Source of the DNA: Bemisia tabaci
Lineage: Eukaryota; Arthropoda; Insecta; Hemiptera; Aleyrodidae
Reading direction: 5' to 3'
NCBI RefSeq assembly: GCF_918797505.1
Contig: NC_092796.1
Coordinates: 59,674,851 to 59,738,850, forward strand
Length of the DNA: 64,000 nucleotides
A program made the translations under genes and the position numbers. Positions 50,041 to 61,195 of the stretch are shown piece by piece; the stretch's first letter is position 1; the number at the start of each line of letters is the position of its first letter. The notes under the pieces are model-generated. The model was given only the letters and a program-made list of their open reading frames with translations. It searched no databases and had not been told where the DNA came from.

Positions 50041-50118
50041 CCATCGGTGTAATAGAAGTATCTTTTAGCTCTGAGCCTGAGGACGAGACTCTTAGGACTG
50101 GAGTAGACGATCTGTCAA
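50041..50118 (-). pseudogene. Partial duplicate of GNAT last-exon tail, copy 2
   Basis: Homologous to the same ~75 bp, more diverged (QIVYSSPKSLVLRLRAKRYF). The three copies lie about 400-420 bp apart in the same orientation. Shared flanking phrases (AATAATCAGC.CGTTGGCC) suggest tandem duplication of a larger unit. Confidence 0.7.
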
Positions 50119-50200
50119 TCGTCTCTTTGCCTTATTTGTCCATCGCTTAGTCTATCAACATAAATAATCAGCTCGTTGGCCCCCTACGCCCACTGCGGGC

Positions 50201-50461
50201 TGATTATTGAAATTGATAGACAAAGCAATAGACAAAGAAGACAAAAAGGATATGCAGGGATCCTATTGGTGGAATCTGGTGGTTGCAATGAACAAAGGAC
50301 GCAGGTAATAGACCAACCGACGGCAACCCACGAGAGACCCGATAGTTAGTCCATCATTTACTCCCTTAGTCTATAAGAACCACCCATTTCAACCAATAGG
50401 ATCGCCCTATACTCTTTATGTCTTCTTTGTCTATAGCTTTGTCTATAAATTTCAATAATCG
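50201..50461. mobile_element. ~260-bp TIR MITE next to the GNAT stop
   Basis: Ends TGATTATTGAAATTGATAGA and TCTATAAATTTCAATAATC, with GACAAAGAAGAC / GTCTTCTTTGTC inside the arms. It begins 10 nt past the GNAT stop codon. Confidence 0.85.
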
Positions 50462-50471
50462 GCCTTCTGGT

Positions 50472-53400
50472 CTAATGGAAGTATCTTTTAGCCATGAGCT
50501 TGATGACAGGACTCTTAGGATTGGAGTAGACGATCTGTCCATCGATGGTAAAAGTGGTGATGTCCAGCTCGGAAAGGACCTGCCAACCGTGGCGGAGGGC
50601 GAGGCGTTGCGATGCCTCTCCGGTGAAGACGGTGGCGCTAACTTGGGTGTTGGTGAAGCGGCAGACGTCCTCTCGGGCTCCGAGCATCTCGAACCCGATC
50701 CCGCGTCGCTCGAATTCGGGTGCCACGACCAGACCCACAGCGTGAACGTACGCCTGACACTCGAACTTCCAGAACACGCTCACCTGCTCCTCCACTGCGG
50801 CCAGCGTCTTGAATATCTTACGCCACTTCTCCGTCCGGAAACTGTCCTGAAAATCCAAGCATACGCATTCCGGAGGTGGAACTGGAAAATTATATATACT
50901 AGGGGACTCTGCCCCCTGGCCGCTACGCGGCCCAACCTCCCGGGCACTGCGCGTCCCCATCAAAGGCCGCTTTGCGGCCAGGGAAATCGTCAAAATCGCC
51001 CGTTGACGGTTATTGAGCGCATACTTTTAATTGAATAACAAAACGATGTTTCAAAGACAAATTTCCCGTCGTACAATATTTTCAATGACTTACTCTGAAT
51101 TTTGATTATTTTTGCGAAGTCGACCTTGACAGGGTCACATATAGCTGCCCATGGCTAAGCAAAGGCCTCTGAAAGTAAAGACCCACTCTTTTAAAACCCA
51201 TACCTTTAACTCCCCTTTCCTCACACCGTCCATCAAGCGTCTTAAAAATGATTTTATTAAAATACAGATGATTTTTTTTGAGAGGATTTATGAGAAGGAA
51301 CATTCAATATCTGCCAAAAACTCAAAATTGAGTTAAAAGTACTTCAGCATAGAGGAGCAAAATCTGGATATTTTGACACAAGTTTTCAAAACTAGTTCAC
51401 ACGATCAAATAAAAAGATGTACTACCAAATGAATTCCGCAGAAGCTAGTATGCCTAGAGGTTCTTACCATAGACACAGGTTCCTCTTCTCCATTCTGTGA
51501 CACATCAAGAACGTTGCAACTAATCATAGGGCCCCGGTTGCCTTTGTCGTCCACCAAAAAAGCACCTAATGAAACCTTTTTTGATAAGTACTTTCTCCAA
51601 ATGTCGTGGGCCTCTTCAGTTGCCTCTTTGTCTCCCAAAACTCCTGAAAATAGGGAAAGCTAGTTTAATGTGTTGATCTTTGGCCAATTCTGTCGAAAGG
51701 AGTTGTCGCTTCAAAGGAGTCTCTGTCATAAAAGCATGCGAGTCCGTGGCTCGCAATGATTCAATCTCTTTGGATAAGGCTGTGTCGACGCAGAATGAAG
51801 TAAGTATTCTTGCCTAAGTATCCAAATGAAGGCGAAAAGCAATCCAATAACTTTTGTCTCTTTAAAGCTGATCCTCAAGCTCCACGGTCTTCCCTGGTAA
51901 AAATTGGCACTAGAATCTGTGTTCCAAAATACCATAGACGTACAGCCGGCTGTAAGATTTCCAATAGCTTCTACAGCCGGCTACAAAATTTCTTATAGCC
52001 TTTTATAGCCGATGGCGATTAAGCAACAGCCAGGCGATAAAGTGTATGCTAAACGTTAGTAATTACGGATGCTAGGACTTAGTGAGTTTTTGGACTACTG
52101 CTCTCTTTTTGGGGCGTAGTATCTTGATTTATTTTGCAAGGAAAGCTCCGTACTTTTGATGGATGCCTGCCATTCCTAATTTATCAGAGCGCCTTCAGTT
52201 TCGTATGATACTGTGCAATACCTCTGGAGTGAAATAGTTGCTTCAAGCGCCGTAGCACGCTGCGGCGCGGCAGGCGGGCAGCCAGCGCGGAACGCGCATT
52301 GGCGCCTACAAACCTAACAGGGATACTTCACGCGTTGCGCAATGCGTGAAGTATCCCTGTTAGGTTTGTAGGCGCCAGTGCGTCGCCGCTCCGCTTTGTG
52401 TTAGGCTCTAATATTTAATCTGGCGGAGTTGGCGTTATTCAACTCATGATTTTGGAATGTTTGTACATCCTGTATGGATTACTATCATTTTAATTAATGA
52501 AAAGAAATTTGTATTAAAGGAAAATATAATGTGTGTTTTGTAAATATTAAGGTGGTTCCGTATCAAACTAAATGATTTCCAAAGCACACGAATTCCTACA
52601 CAATTTCTTATAGCCTTTTATAATCGATGGCGAAAAAGCAACAGCCAGGCGATAAAGTGTAAAGCCCGGCGATAGGAACTATAGCCCGGCTGCATAATTT
52701 TGTATCGCTTCGTATAGCCCGGCCGTATGATTTTCTCCGCATTCTACGGCCAGCTATATGATTTTCTGTAGCCTTGTTTAGCCGGCTATAAGAATTCTTA
52801 TGGTGTTTTGAAACGCAGCTCTTATCGCCAATTTTCACCAGGGTTATTACAGACCAAACCATGTACCATCTCAGTTGAGGAATGATTTGAAATCATTCAC
52901 ATCATTCTTCTTAAAATAAATTAGCAGCTTTTGCCAGAATGCTTGGTTTCAGTTGTAGATACAGCTGATGTAATTTTTTCCGGGTGAGTACATACTCCAC
53001 TCCACAAAGTATGGGGTGCTGAGCAATGTTTTATGCTACTTAAAATACCAGAACCCTCCGGACTCCACCGAGGAAAAGCTTTGAAATTGTTCTCTGGCAG
53101 TGATTTTGATTGTTCAAATTTCAATTTTGCACAAATCTGCGAATAATAATGAGATTAATTCTAATTTTTGCGGCTACCGATAGGAAATAGTCCCTAGATA
53201 AACCCGCTCTCTTCAGATTTGGAGAGAAGACCCATGACCCAGGTTTTTCATATTTCGTGATTTTGTATATGCTCCAACTCAGACAATGTGAAATATTCAA
53301 TTTTTTGTCACAATTCGTTCTAAAGATCTAGTGGGCCGATTTTTATGATTTTTGCGGCTATCGATAAAAGATAGTACTCTAGATGACCCCGTATTATTTA

Positions 53401-54522
53401 GATTGATTTATGGGAGCCCATGAAGTGGACCTTTGAGAGCGTAGAGCACCCTCTGGGGGTCGGGCCGCGTAGCGACCAGGACCGGCCGCGGTGTCCTTGG
53501 TACATTAATATATTTAAAACGTTACCCAACTGTTAACGTTTATTTCAGAATAAAATAGGTAAAGAAGCGTTAAGTACAATAGGATCTTCTACGGCAACCG
53601 CTTGAATATCATCATTCCGCGATTGGCCCCATATTCGTCGGGCAATCCGCGATCTGACCGGTCGAGTCACGAAATGCCTCGACCTTGTTTTGGCTTTCAC
53701 CCGTGCGTTTAATAAAATGGTGAGAAATAATGGACCACTAGACAAGGTACGAATTTCAGCATTCTGATACATGTTTTTTAACCAAAATTTCGCGTAGAAC
53801 ACGGTGCACTCAACGAAAATTACCGAAATCAACTCCTTCCGAAGATATTTAATGATTCTTAATGCGTGAATTCAAACCATCCGCTCATGAAAACGCAATG
53901 CTCTACGTGATTCATACCGAGCGCTAAACGTTATCATGACAGTCTCTGCGATATAAAAATCTGGCAACCTCGATCTCAACGCTTTGGCTCAGCTATAGCA
54001 AATTGCTTATAGTTTGAACAACACATGGTGGGAAATGAACATTGCTTGTTTGAGAAGCTTGCTGAAACCGTTGTAGTGGGCGATTTGACTCACGTAGAGC
54101 TTTGAGTTTCTTGTCAGCGGGCGGTTCAAATTCCTCGTAACCAATGTGAAATAAAAACGTTAATATCTTCGTTAGGAGTTGGTTTCAGTTATTTCCGTTG
54201 TAAGAATCGTGTTCTACGTAAAATTCTCGTTAAAACATGTATCAGATTGGTTAAATTCGTACCTTGTCTAGTGGTCCATTCGTGATCTACTCTGTATTTT
54301 GCGTGGTTTGATCTAAGTCTAGGATATTTACTTGCCGATGCATGCGGTTATGTTCTCGTTCGCAAGGAAATGTTGTCCCATGAAGAGGAGGGTCTCGTCG
54401 AACAAAGATTCGTCGATGAGCTGGATGCGGTAGTTTATGGTTGGACGTCCATCTTTCGCCTCGTGCTTTATCCGTCGAAATATTGTCGACTCCCCGTCAC
54501 CGCTGCCACAGTTTACCTCCAT
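50472..54522 (-). CDS. GNAT-family N-acetyltransferase, insect AANAT-like (complete)
   Basis: Three exons: 54522-54336, 51643-51468 and 50846-50472 (stop TAG). They give 245 residues, normal for insect arylalkylamine N-acetyltransferase-like proteins. The start Met has an in-frame TGA two codons upstream, which bounds it. The N-terminal half (YRIQLIDESLFDETLLFMGQ, then EATEEAHDIWRKYLSKKVSLGAFLVDD) follows the pattern of the insect family. The last exon carries motif A, AVGLVVAPEFERRGIGFEML, with the acetyl-CoA pyrophosphate loop RRGIG at 168-172. Known family role: transfer of acetyl from acetyl-CoA to amines such as dopamine, serotonin or polyamines; the substrate here is unknown. The typical EPL block after the first helix is replaced by NENITACIG, so this is a divergent member. 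Intron 1 appears to start GCAAGT rather than GT. Intron 2 holds a Helitron end, and a MITE begins 10 nt after the stop. A glycine-N-acyltransferase-like assignment is the main alternative. Confidence 0.87.
50899..51303 (-). mobile_element. Helitron 3' end with helicase C-terminal remnant
   Basis: On the minus strand, an ORF ending at 51106 reads LLSHGQLYVTLSRSTSQ. This matches the motif VI region of PIF1-type Helitron helicases, where a SHGQLYVALSR-like string is typical. Downstream come a hairpin (GGCCGCGTAGCGGCC, 50932-50918) and the terminus CCCCTAG|T at 50899, fitting the CTRR|T rule. Only the last part of the element is present. It lies in GNAT intron 2, 52 bp before the exon-3 acceptor. 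Confidence 0.8.
51892..52843 (+). mobile_element. Palindrome-bearing MITE, full copy D
   Basis: Same ends and inner blocks, with the palindrome at about 52297-52373. It lies in intron 1 of the GNAT gene. Confidence 0.85.
53729..54280. mobile_element. TIR element, ~552 bp, uninterrupted copy
   Basis: The ends AATGGACCACTAGACAAGGT and its complement at the right form terminal inverted repeats. It lies in GNAT intron 1, about 55 bp from the exon-1 donor. It preserves the empty site for the insertion seen in the 3.2-kb copy. Confidence 0.75.
54334..54335 (-). other. GC donor of GNAT intron 1
   Basis: Exon 1 ends ...TGCATCG and the intron starts GCAAGT, the strong consensus for GC-AG introns. 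The nearest GT (GTAAAT, 4 nt further) would put the downstream exon out of frame. Confidence 0.7.
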
Positions 54523-57500
54523 CCTTCAATTTCTTTCACGCTCTTCCACCCACCTTAAATAATTTAGCGAATGGTTTTTCACTGACTCATCGAAGGGAGA
54601 CTGGATCCACCTGGATCAACGACAGTAATCAAATTATTTGCGAAAAAGTTAAGGGTAAATTAGACGCAAGTATGGCAAGGATGTATCGCACCTTTTAATT
54701 TTGCAATTATTCGTTTTTAAACATGATCTATTTGTAGAAAAAAAGAATAAAAAAATCAGATTAAATCCTCGTAGCTTGGAAAGAGCTTGATGCAGAAACG
54801 GCTTTTTTCGCCCCCCCTCTGGAAGTTCTTCAGACTTTGTCTATTGATTACTCATACTTGAGCGCTTCTTTTCCCAAATTTTCAGACCCCCAAAAAATTT
54901 TGGGGGGGAGCTAGGGGGGGTGGAAGTCAAAACCTATGAACCTCGATATCTCTTGAACAAAGAAAGATATCGAAGTCCGGTTTGGACGAAAAATCGTCTA
55001 AAATTGCATACTTTAAGATTCTTAAGGTCGAAATCCCGATATCACATTTTTAAGTCAACATATGTGCTTTTTTCCAGTTTTTAGGTCTAGAAAATTTATT
55101 TTAAACGAAAAATTTACAAAGATCTCAATATTTTATTTGAACCAAAACCAGTTTTTTAAATTGTTCGTCTTTTTCCGCATCCAACGAGTGGTCCATTAAG
55201 CTGGGGAACCGAACGGTTCCGGAGTTATGATCGATTGAAGTTTCCGCTCAACGCGCGCCGACCGATTTTCGCGCGCAAAAAAGTCGGATTTGACTGTTAT
55301 TAGATCAGATTGAATGTTCAAACTGAGCAAAATGCTTTATTAGGGACTCTTGAGGGTCGCTGAGTTCAGAAATTACCGATACTTCCAAAAAATTCACGTT
55401 TTTAAAATTGCAGCTCCGCAGCGCTATTTTAGAGGCCCACTGAGCGCCGACCGGCCGCTCAGTGGTCCTGTCCGAAGCTGCAATTTTAAAAACGTGAATT
55501 TTTTGGAAGTATCGGTAATTTCTGAACTCAGCGACCCTCAAGAGTCCCTAATAAAGCATTTTGCTCAGTTTGAACATTCAATCTGATCTAATAACAGTCA
55601 AATCCGACTTTTTTGCGCGCGAAAATCGGTCGGCGCGCGTTGAGCGGAAACTTCAATCGATCATAACTCCGGAACCGTTTGGTTCCCCAGCTTAATGGAC
55701 CACTCGTTGGATGCGGAAAAAGACGAACAATTTAAAAAACTGGTTTTGGTTCAAATAAAAAATTGAGATCTTTGTAAATTTTTCGTTTAAAATAAATTTT
55801 CTAGACCTAAAAACTGGAAAAAAGCACATATGTTGACTTAAAAATGTGATATCGGGATTTCGACCTTAAGAATCTTAAAGTATGCAATTTTAGACGATTT
55901 TTCGTCCAAACCGGACTTCGATATCTTTCTTTGTTCAAGAGATATCGAGGTTCATAGGTTTTGACTTCCACCCCCCCTAGCTCCCCCCCAAAATTTTTTG
56001 GGGGTCTGAAAATTTGGGAAAAGAAGCGCTCAAGTATGAGTAATCAATAGACAAAGTCTGAAGAACTTCCAGAGGGGGGGCGAAAAAAGCCGTTTTTGCA
56101 TCAAGCTCTTTCTTAAAAACTTATGATTTTTCTTCTCGGTCAGTAGAATAATCTGTACCTATGAATTTCAAGCTATATAGCTTGTTCCTCTTCGAAAAAA
56201 TAAACTAGAAACTGAGGTTTTGAGCTGCAATGGAAGAACGTGGTGTTGCACATTAGCCATCGATATGACATAATTCAATAGATGGTATAATATAATTACC
56301 AATTTTTCATTATTTAGACCCGGAGAAATTTGGTGAAAATTTATTTATATTTGTTCAATTTTTCATGATTGACTAAAATATTCAGAATTTCAAATTAATA
56401 CGTAACTATTCCACTTCCGAACTTTGCGAGAACAGCTCTAGAGCCAACACATGACATACTTTCATGTTCTTAGGAGACATGAAAAGCGTGGTATGTGCTT
56501 TTGTATACCGGTACGCTGACAAAGTCTCGGCTCAAATCACATAACCACAACATTGAAGGGGTGACAAGTTTCGCGTTCGTATTTTCACATGTTTAAATCA
56601 AGAGGCAACTGCAATTTACGACTATAGGCTTGCGGCATAACTCGTTTACGAATAGGACGAATTTGGTTGTTATAAGCAAATGAGTAAGGTCCTTTAAATT
56701 AGATTTAACGAATTTTGAAGAAAACTCGATTCCAAAAATTTGAGCGCTTTTGCGGTGACACGTACCCGACACTCGTGGACAACTCGTTGGGTTTTCTTTT
56801 CGTTTTTCCCGGTCTATTGGCCGCACGTTATAAAGCGATATCAGGAATGCAGGCTTCACACCAAGCAGGAACTTAAGTTCCCTGCCCCCGTACATACTAC
56901 AACACAACGTGTGACACATACATCCTAAAGGATTCGCACCTCTTTATATTTAATTGTTGGTGCATGTTTTATACTCACCCCAAGACACGCACATACATTA
57001 CAGACATCAGTTGTTTCGTAAGTTGTTAAAGAAAGGTAGTCCCGTCGGAAAGCATTAAATATAGAATTTAGGTTGGGAGACTTTCCCGTCAAAACACGAG
57101 TTTCGTATAAAATAACGAGGACAATGAATATACTTGACCTTATCACAAAATTTGGCGCAAATCTTCGCACTTTTTAGAATCACGAGCTAGTATGTTCGAA
57201 ACAATGATAATGAAGAAATATACTTTTCTGGCAAGTATTTATTGCAACTGTCCAAAGATGCTGTGCCCCAGATGTGAAGCTGAAAAGTAAACATCATATC
57301 GTGCAAAAAAGAGATTTTCCACATTTTTCAAGTCACCTACCTGTTGATCGGTTGGGAACTAAGGACACAGAGCTTACAGAGAGTGACGATAAATTAACCC
57401 CACGAACTATCCAACCGTGCTCTGAAAATTCCCGGAACAGCTGACAGATCGATAAAAGCGTGACTCCACCTCCGCCTCCCATTTCGTCGTACCTACCTCA

Positions 57501-59179
57501 GTTCACCATCCTGCTCTTCATCCCTCAGGACTGAAAATCGCGCTGTCGAAGCCGTTCACTGTGGCTGCTTCAGAAAATTTCCTCCGATAAATCTGACCTT
57601 GGTGCGTAGGCCTTGTCTATTTTGACTTCTACAATCGCGTGCATGAGCATTTCGGGTCGTCGGCAGTTACCTAAACTATTATGACAGTGCATGTGAACTT
57701 GAAAGCAACAGGTTATTCGTGCCGATATAGGGGAGTGAAGTGGAGTTGTTAAATTTTAGATTGGGAACTAATTACATTATTTGCAGAAACTTCCACAGTT
57801 AGGTTTCTTAAGTTCACAGTCTCGTTCAAAAATTCGAATGGTCCTCCCGTGATAGTCGGCCGCAGTGGTGTCCATCCCCCTCCCCCATCCCAGTTGAGGA
57901 GTCCCCCCCCCCCAAAAAAAAAAGTAGAGATGCTTCCCCCCTCCTCCTACATAAGGCGCAACTCTACTCATTCAGCGGGGGGTCCAGGGAGCCTTTCCCG
58001 GAAAGTTTTGAAATAAAAAGACCTATAAAACGCAATTCCAGGCACTTTTATCAGTGACTCTAAACCTCTTCTAAGACTTAATTTTTTTTACAATGTTTTA
58101 AGGATAAAATGAACAGCCAAAAATAAGACACCTTTAATTCATATGGTATTATAAGGTAAATAGAATACACAGAAAATAAGTTAGTTTTTAACGAGTGAAA
58201 AACATTAGAAACAGTCAAGACGGACCAAGTAACTGAAGTTGACAAATAAACCGTAGGTACCTAACCGAGGTATTTAAAGGAACAAATATTGAGTTTTAAA
58301 AAAACCTGATCTTTATGGAATGAGATCATTTGAAGTGTCGGGAGAAAGGGGAGGGAAATTTTTCATTAGGGGGAGAAATGTTTCACGAGGAGGGGGAGAA
58401 ACGTGGGGCAACAGAAATACTTCATGGGGGAGACATTATCCTGGATGAGGGGGGAGCTATTTCTTGGATAAGACAGATTTCTCTTAGTAACGGGTAGATG
58501 TTATAATTGGAGGGAGGGATTTTTTTAGAGGGAGTAAGAAATCTTTTTCGAAATAAAGAGATTTCCGCGAGGGAACACATTACTTTTGGAGGGGAGGGAG
58601 AGAGGAGGGGGTGAGAAGAAACTAAATTTGGAGGGAAGAAACCTCTTTTTGGGGGAAAGACATTCTCTTAGATAGTGGCAAGCACAATTGTTGTCCTACA
58701 GGGAGACATATTTTCTAAGGTAAGAAGGAAATTTTCCATAGGGGGGTGAGGATGTTCTTATGAAGAGGGAAAAATTCCTTGGGAGGGAAAGGGAGAGAAG
58801 ATTTTTTCAAGGTGTCAAACAAAACACCCCCCCTTTCCTTCCCAGTTAGCACAAAATATATTTAATATATTTAGAAAACATTCTGGTGAATATATTTTGA
58901 AAAAATTCCGATAAATACATTTTGAAAATATTTTAACGGAGGAAACATTGTAATATTTTCAAAATATTTTAACGGCGGGAACACTAAAATATTTTTGTGG
59001 TATCTGGGCCCCTCTCAATTCCAAAGTTGAGGAGTAGCTGCTCAGAAAACCCCTGGCGGGGCACCTCTGCTTCAGTCCCATTTTAAGTCATTTAGTATTA
59101 TCGTTTCGGGCGGATTAAGTTGTTTCCGATTATTTCATTAGAATTTCAAGTGTTATTTTCACTTTAGAGCGCGAGGCAA
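54523..59179. other. Intergenic region between divergent GNAT and cupin-like genes
   Basis: It contains the 1.33-kb inverted repeat. A minus-strand donor CAG|GTAGGTGACT at 57341 could close a noncoding first exon of GNAT. A G-rich, A-rich stretch at 58330-58830 consists of loose GGGGGAGAAA-like phrases. No coding exon was recognised. Confidence 0.4.
54780..56111. repeat. 1.33-kb near-perfect inverted repeat
   Basis: Arms 54780-55415 and 55476-56111 pair with a constant coordinate sum of 110891, so without net gaps. Only scattered mismatches were seen. The 60-bp spacer holds a smaller palindrome, CCACTGAGCG...CGCTCAGTGG. Mirror ORFs of 78 codons in the arms look like a by-product of the symmetry. 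Confidence 0.92.
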
Positions 59180-61155
59180 ATGATGAAGCTGTGGAATGGG
59201 ATACGCCGGTGGGACATGGGACTCAGCCGCAAGAACCGAGATGCAGAACCCGGCGAGAACTCAGGGGCTCGGCTCAAAGCAGTGGAGATAGAGTTGGTCT
59301 GCTTCTACGAGTACTGCAAGGAGGCCGGCTTCTCCGCGGTCGAGATGGAAGTCATCTGTTGGCCGTTGCAGTCGGCCATGCGACATAGCGCTCTCCGGCG
59401 GATGGCCAAGATCACCCTTGCCGTCGTCCTCCTCGTCGCTGCCCTCCACCAGCTCCTCCAGTTCGGAGCTGTCCAAACACACGCCATGGTCCTCACCAGG
59501 ATCCTCATCATCAAGGTGACTAGCCCCTCGTCTCTCTTTTAAATGGATCAGCGGGCTCATTACGTCGTCTTCCGCACGAAGGAACGTAACTCTATTTCAA
59601 AGTTGCCGAATCGGGTCATAGAATTAATTTGTTTAAAAAAATGTACCGGTGCAATTTTATCCAAAATGTTTCTAATTTTCGCATGAAATGTGGGGAAAAG
59701 TCAGTGAAATTTTCAGTTAGAAATTCTCAAGATTCTCCTGGTTAATGTGGAATTTGCGAGGCGAAATTTGGCAGCAATGAAATGGAGTTACGTTCTCTCG
59801 TGAGGAAAACGACGATTATAGAAATTGATAGATTAAGCGATGGACAAGGAAGACAAATTAAAAATAAAGCGACCCTATTGTTGGAAGCGAGTGGTTGCAA
59901 TGGACAAAGGAGGTAATTAATAGACCAACTAACGGCAACCCACGAGAGACCCTGCTGTTAGACCATCATTTTCCCTCTTTGTCTATAACAGCCACCCGTT
60001 TCGACCGATAGGATCGCTCCATGCTTCCTATGCCTTCTTTGTCTATAGCTTTGTCTGTCGATTTCAATTATCAGCCCGCAGTTGCGCTATTGACAGAATC
60101 GTTTCACAATCTCTCGGTGCTTCCTTCATGGCTGCGCCTAAAGCGTATGGGGGTCAAGGAATAGAGAGTGAAGGTGGAGGCTACTCAGGAAGATCAATGG
60201 CCCTCCCTTTTCCTCCCCTCTCTTTCCTCCTACTCATCATCATCCTGTAGTTTTCTTTGCCTCTTCTTCTCCTTCCCTCCTTTTATTCCTTCCCTTTTCC
60301 TTTCAACCTCACTTCTATTGATTCTCATGCTTCTTTTTTCACTCTACAATAATTGGTGCATTTATTGACAAGATATGCATGTAGCCCCCGCCCCTTCCCA
60401 CTCACCAACGGGAGGCTATTTAAATCCTTAATACCAGTACACAGGGCCGGATCAAGGCCGGATTTACCTACTTGCCGCCAATGGGCCGCCTATATTTTGC
60501 CGCCCCCTTCTCATTCGTTTTGAAACATCAATAAAAACCATCAAGTGAACGTGCCGGATGGGGAGGGGTGCATAAGACACGTTCACTCGTGTTGGACAAA
60601 ATTTTTTGCTTAAGCCCTGTCAACTCTACTAGCAAAAGTTCACGGAACTTTGTGAGCAAGTTCAGTTCCGTAAACCTATTTCTGTGCGAACAAGGTCTTC
60701 CATGTGAAAGAAATGAACGAAAAACTTATGAAAGAACAAACATAAATGTGGTTTGATAAGTTTAACTTCCACCGCCGCGCCGCACTGACCGCACTGTGTT
60801 TGGCGCAATGCGTGAAGTATTCATGCAGTCTTGTAGGCGCTACGCGTTTCACGCTAACCGCAGTTGACCGCACTGTGTATGACGCAATGCGTGAAGTATT
60901 CATACACTCTTGTAGGTGCTAATATGTGTTACATGCCGACCGCCGCGCCTCCTTTTCATCTCAAGTCGTCGTCGTCATTTTGCTCTCAGCGCTGCGCCGC
61001 TCCAGGCGAAATTGCGTGTTTGGTTTCTCTCTTAACTCGACTAATGAAAGGTGCGCTGTCTCTTGTATCACCGAAAGACGACAACATTAGAGATTACTAT
61101 ACTCTCAGGGAATGAGAGATTTTGTCGCCTTTTCTTGTTTGTGATTTTTTTTCTG

Positions 61156-61195
<40 letters not shown>

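Larger units (their letters stand above)
42152..50471. other. Intergenic region between transporter start and GNAT stop
   Basis: No coding exon was recognised. A noncoding first exon of the transporter is expected here because of the acceptor TTTTCAG at 42168-42174. The region contains a GC-rich run with GGCGGGCGGGCGG units at 44790-44840, hAT MITEs, foldback and TIR copies. From 48.6 to 49.6 kb only AT-rich sequence without recognised features is seen. Confidence 0.45.

Noticed and set aside
55305..55586. Two identical-looking 78-codon ORFs on opposite strands as genes
   Set aside because: They are mirror images created by the inverted repeat and differ only in the spacer; no known domain.
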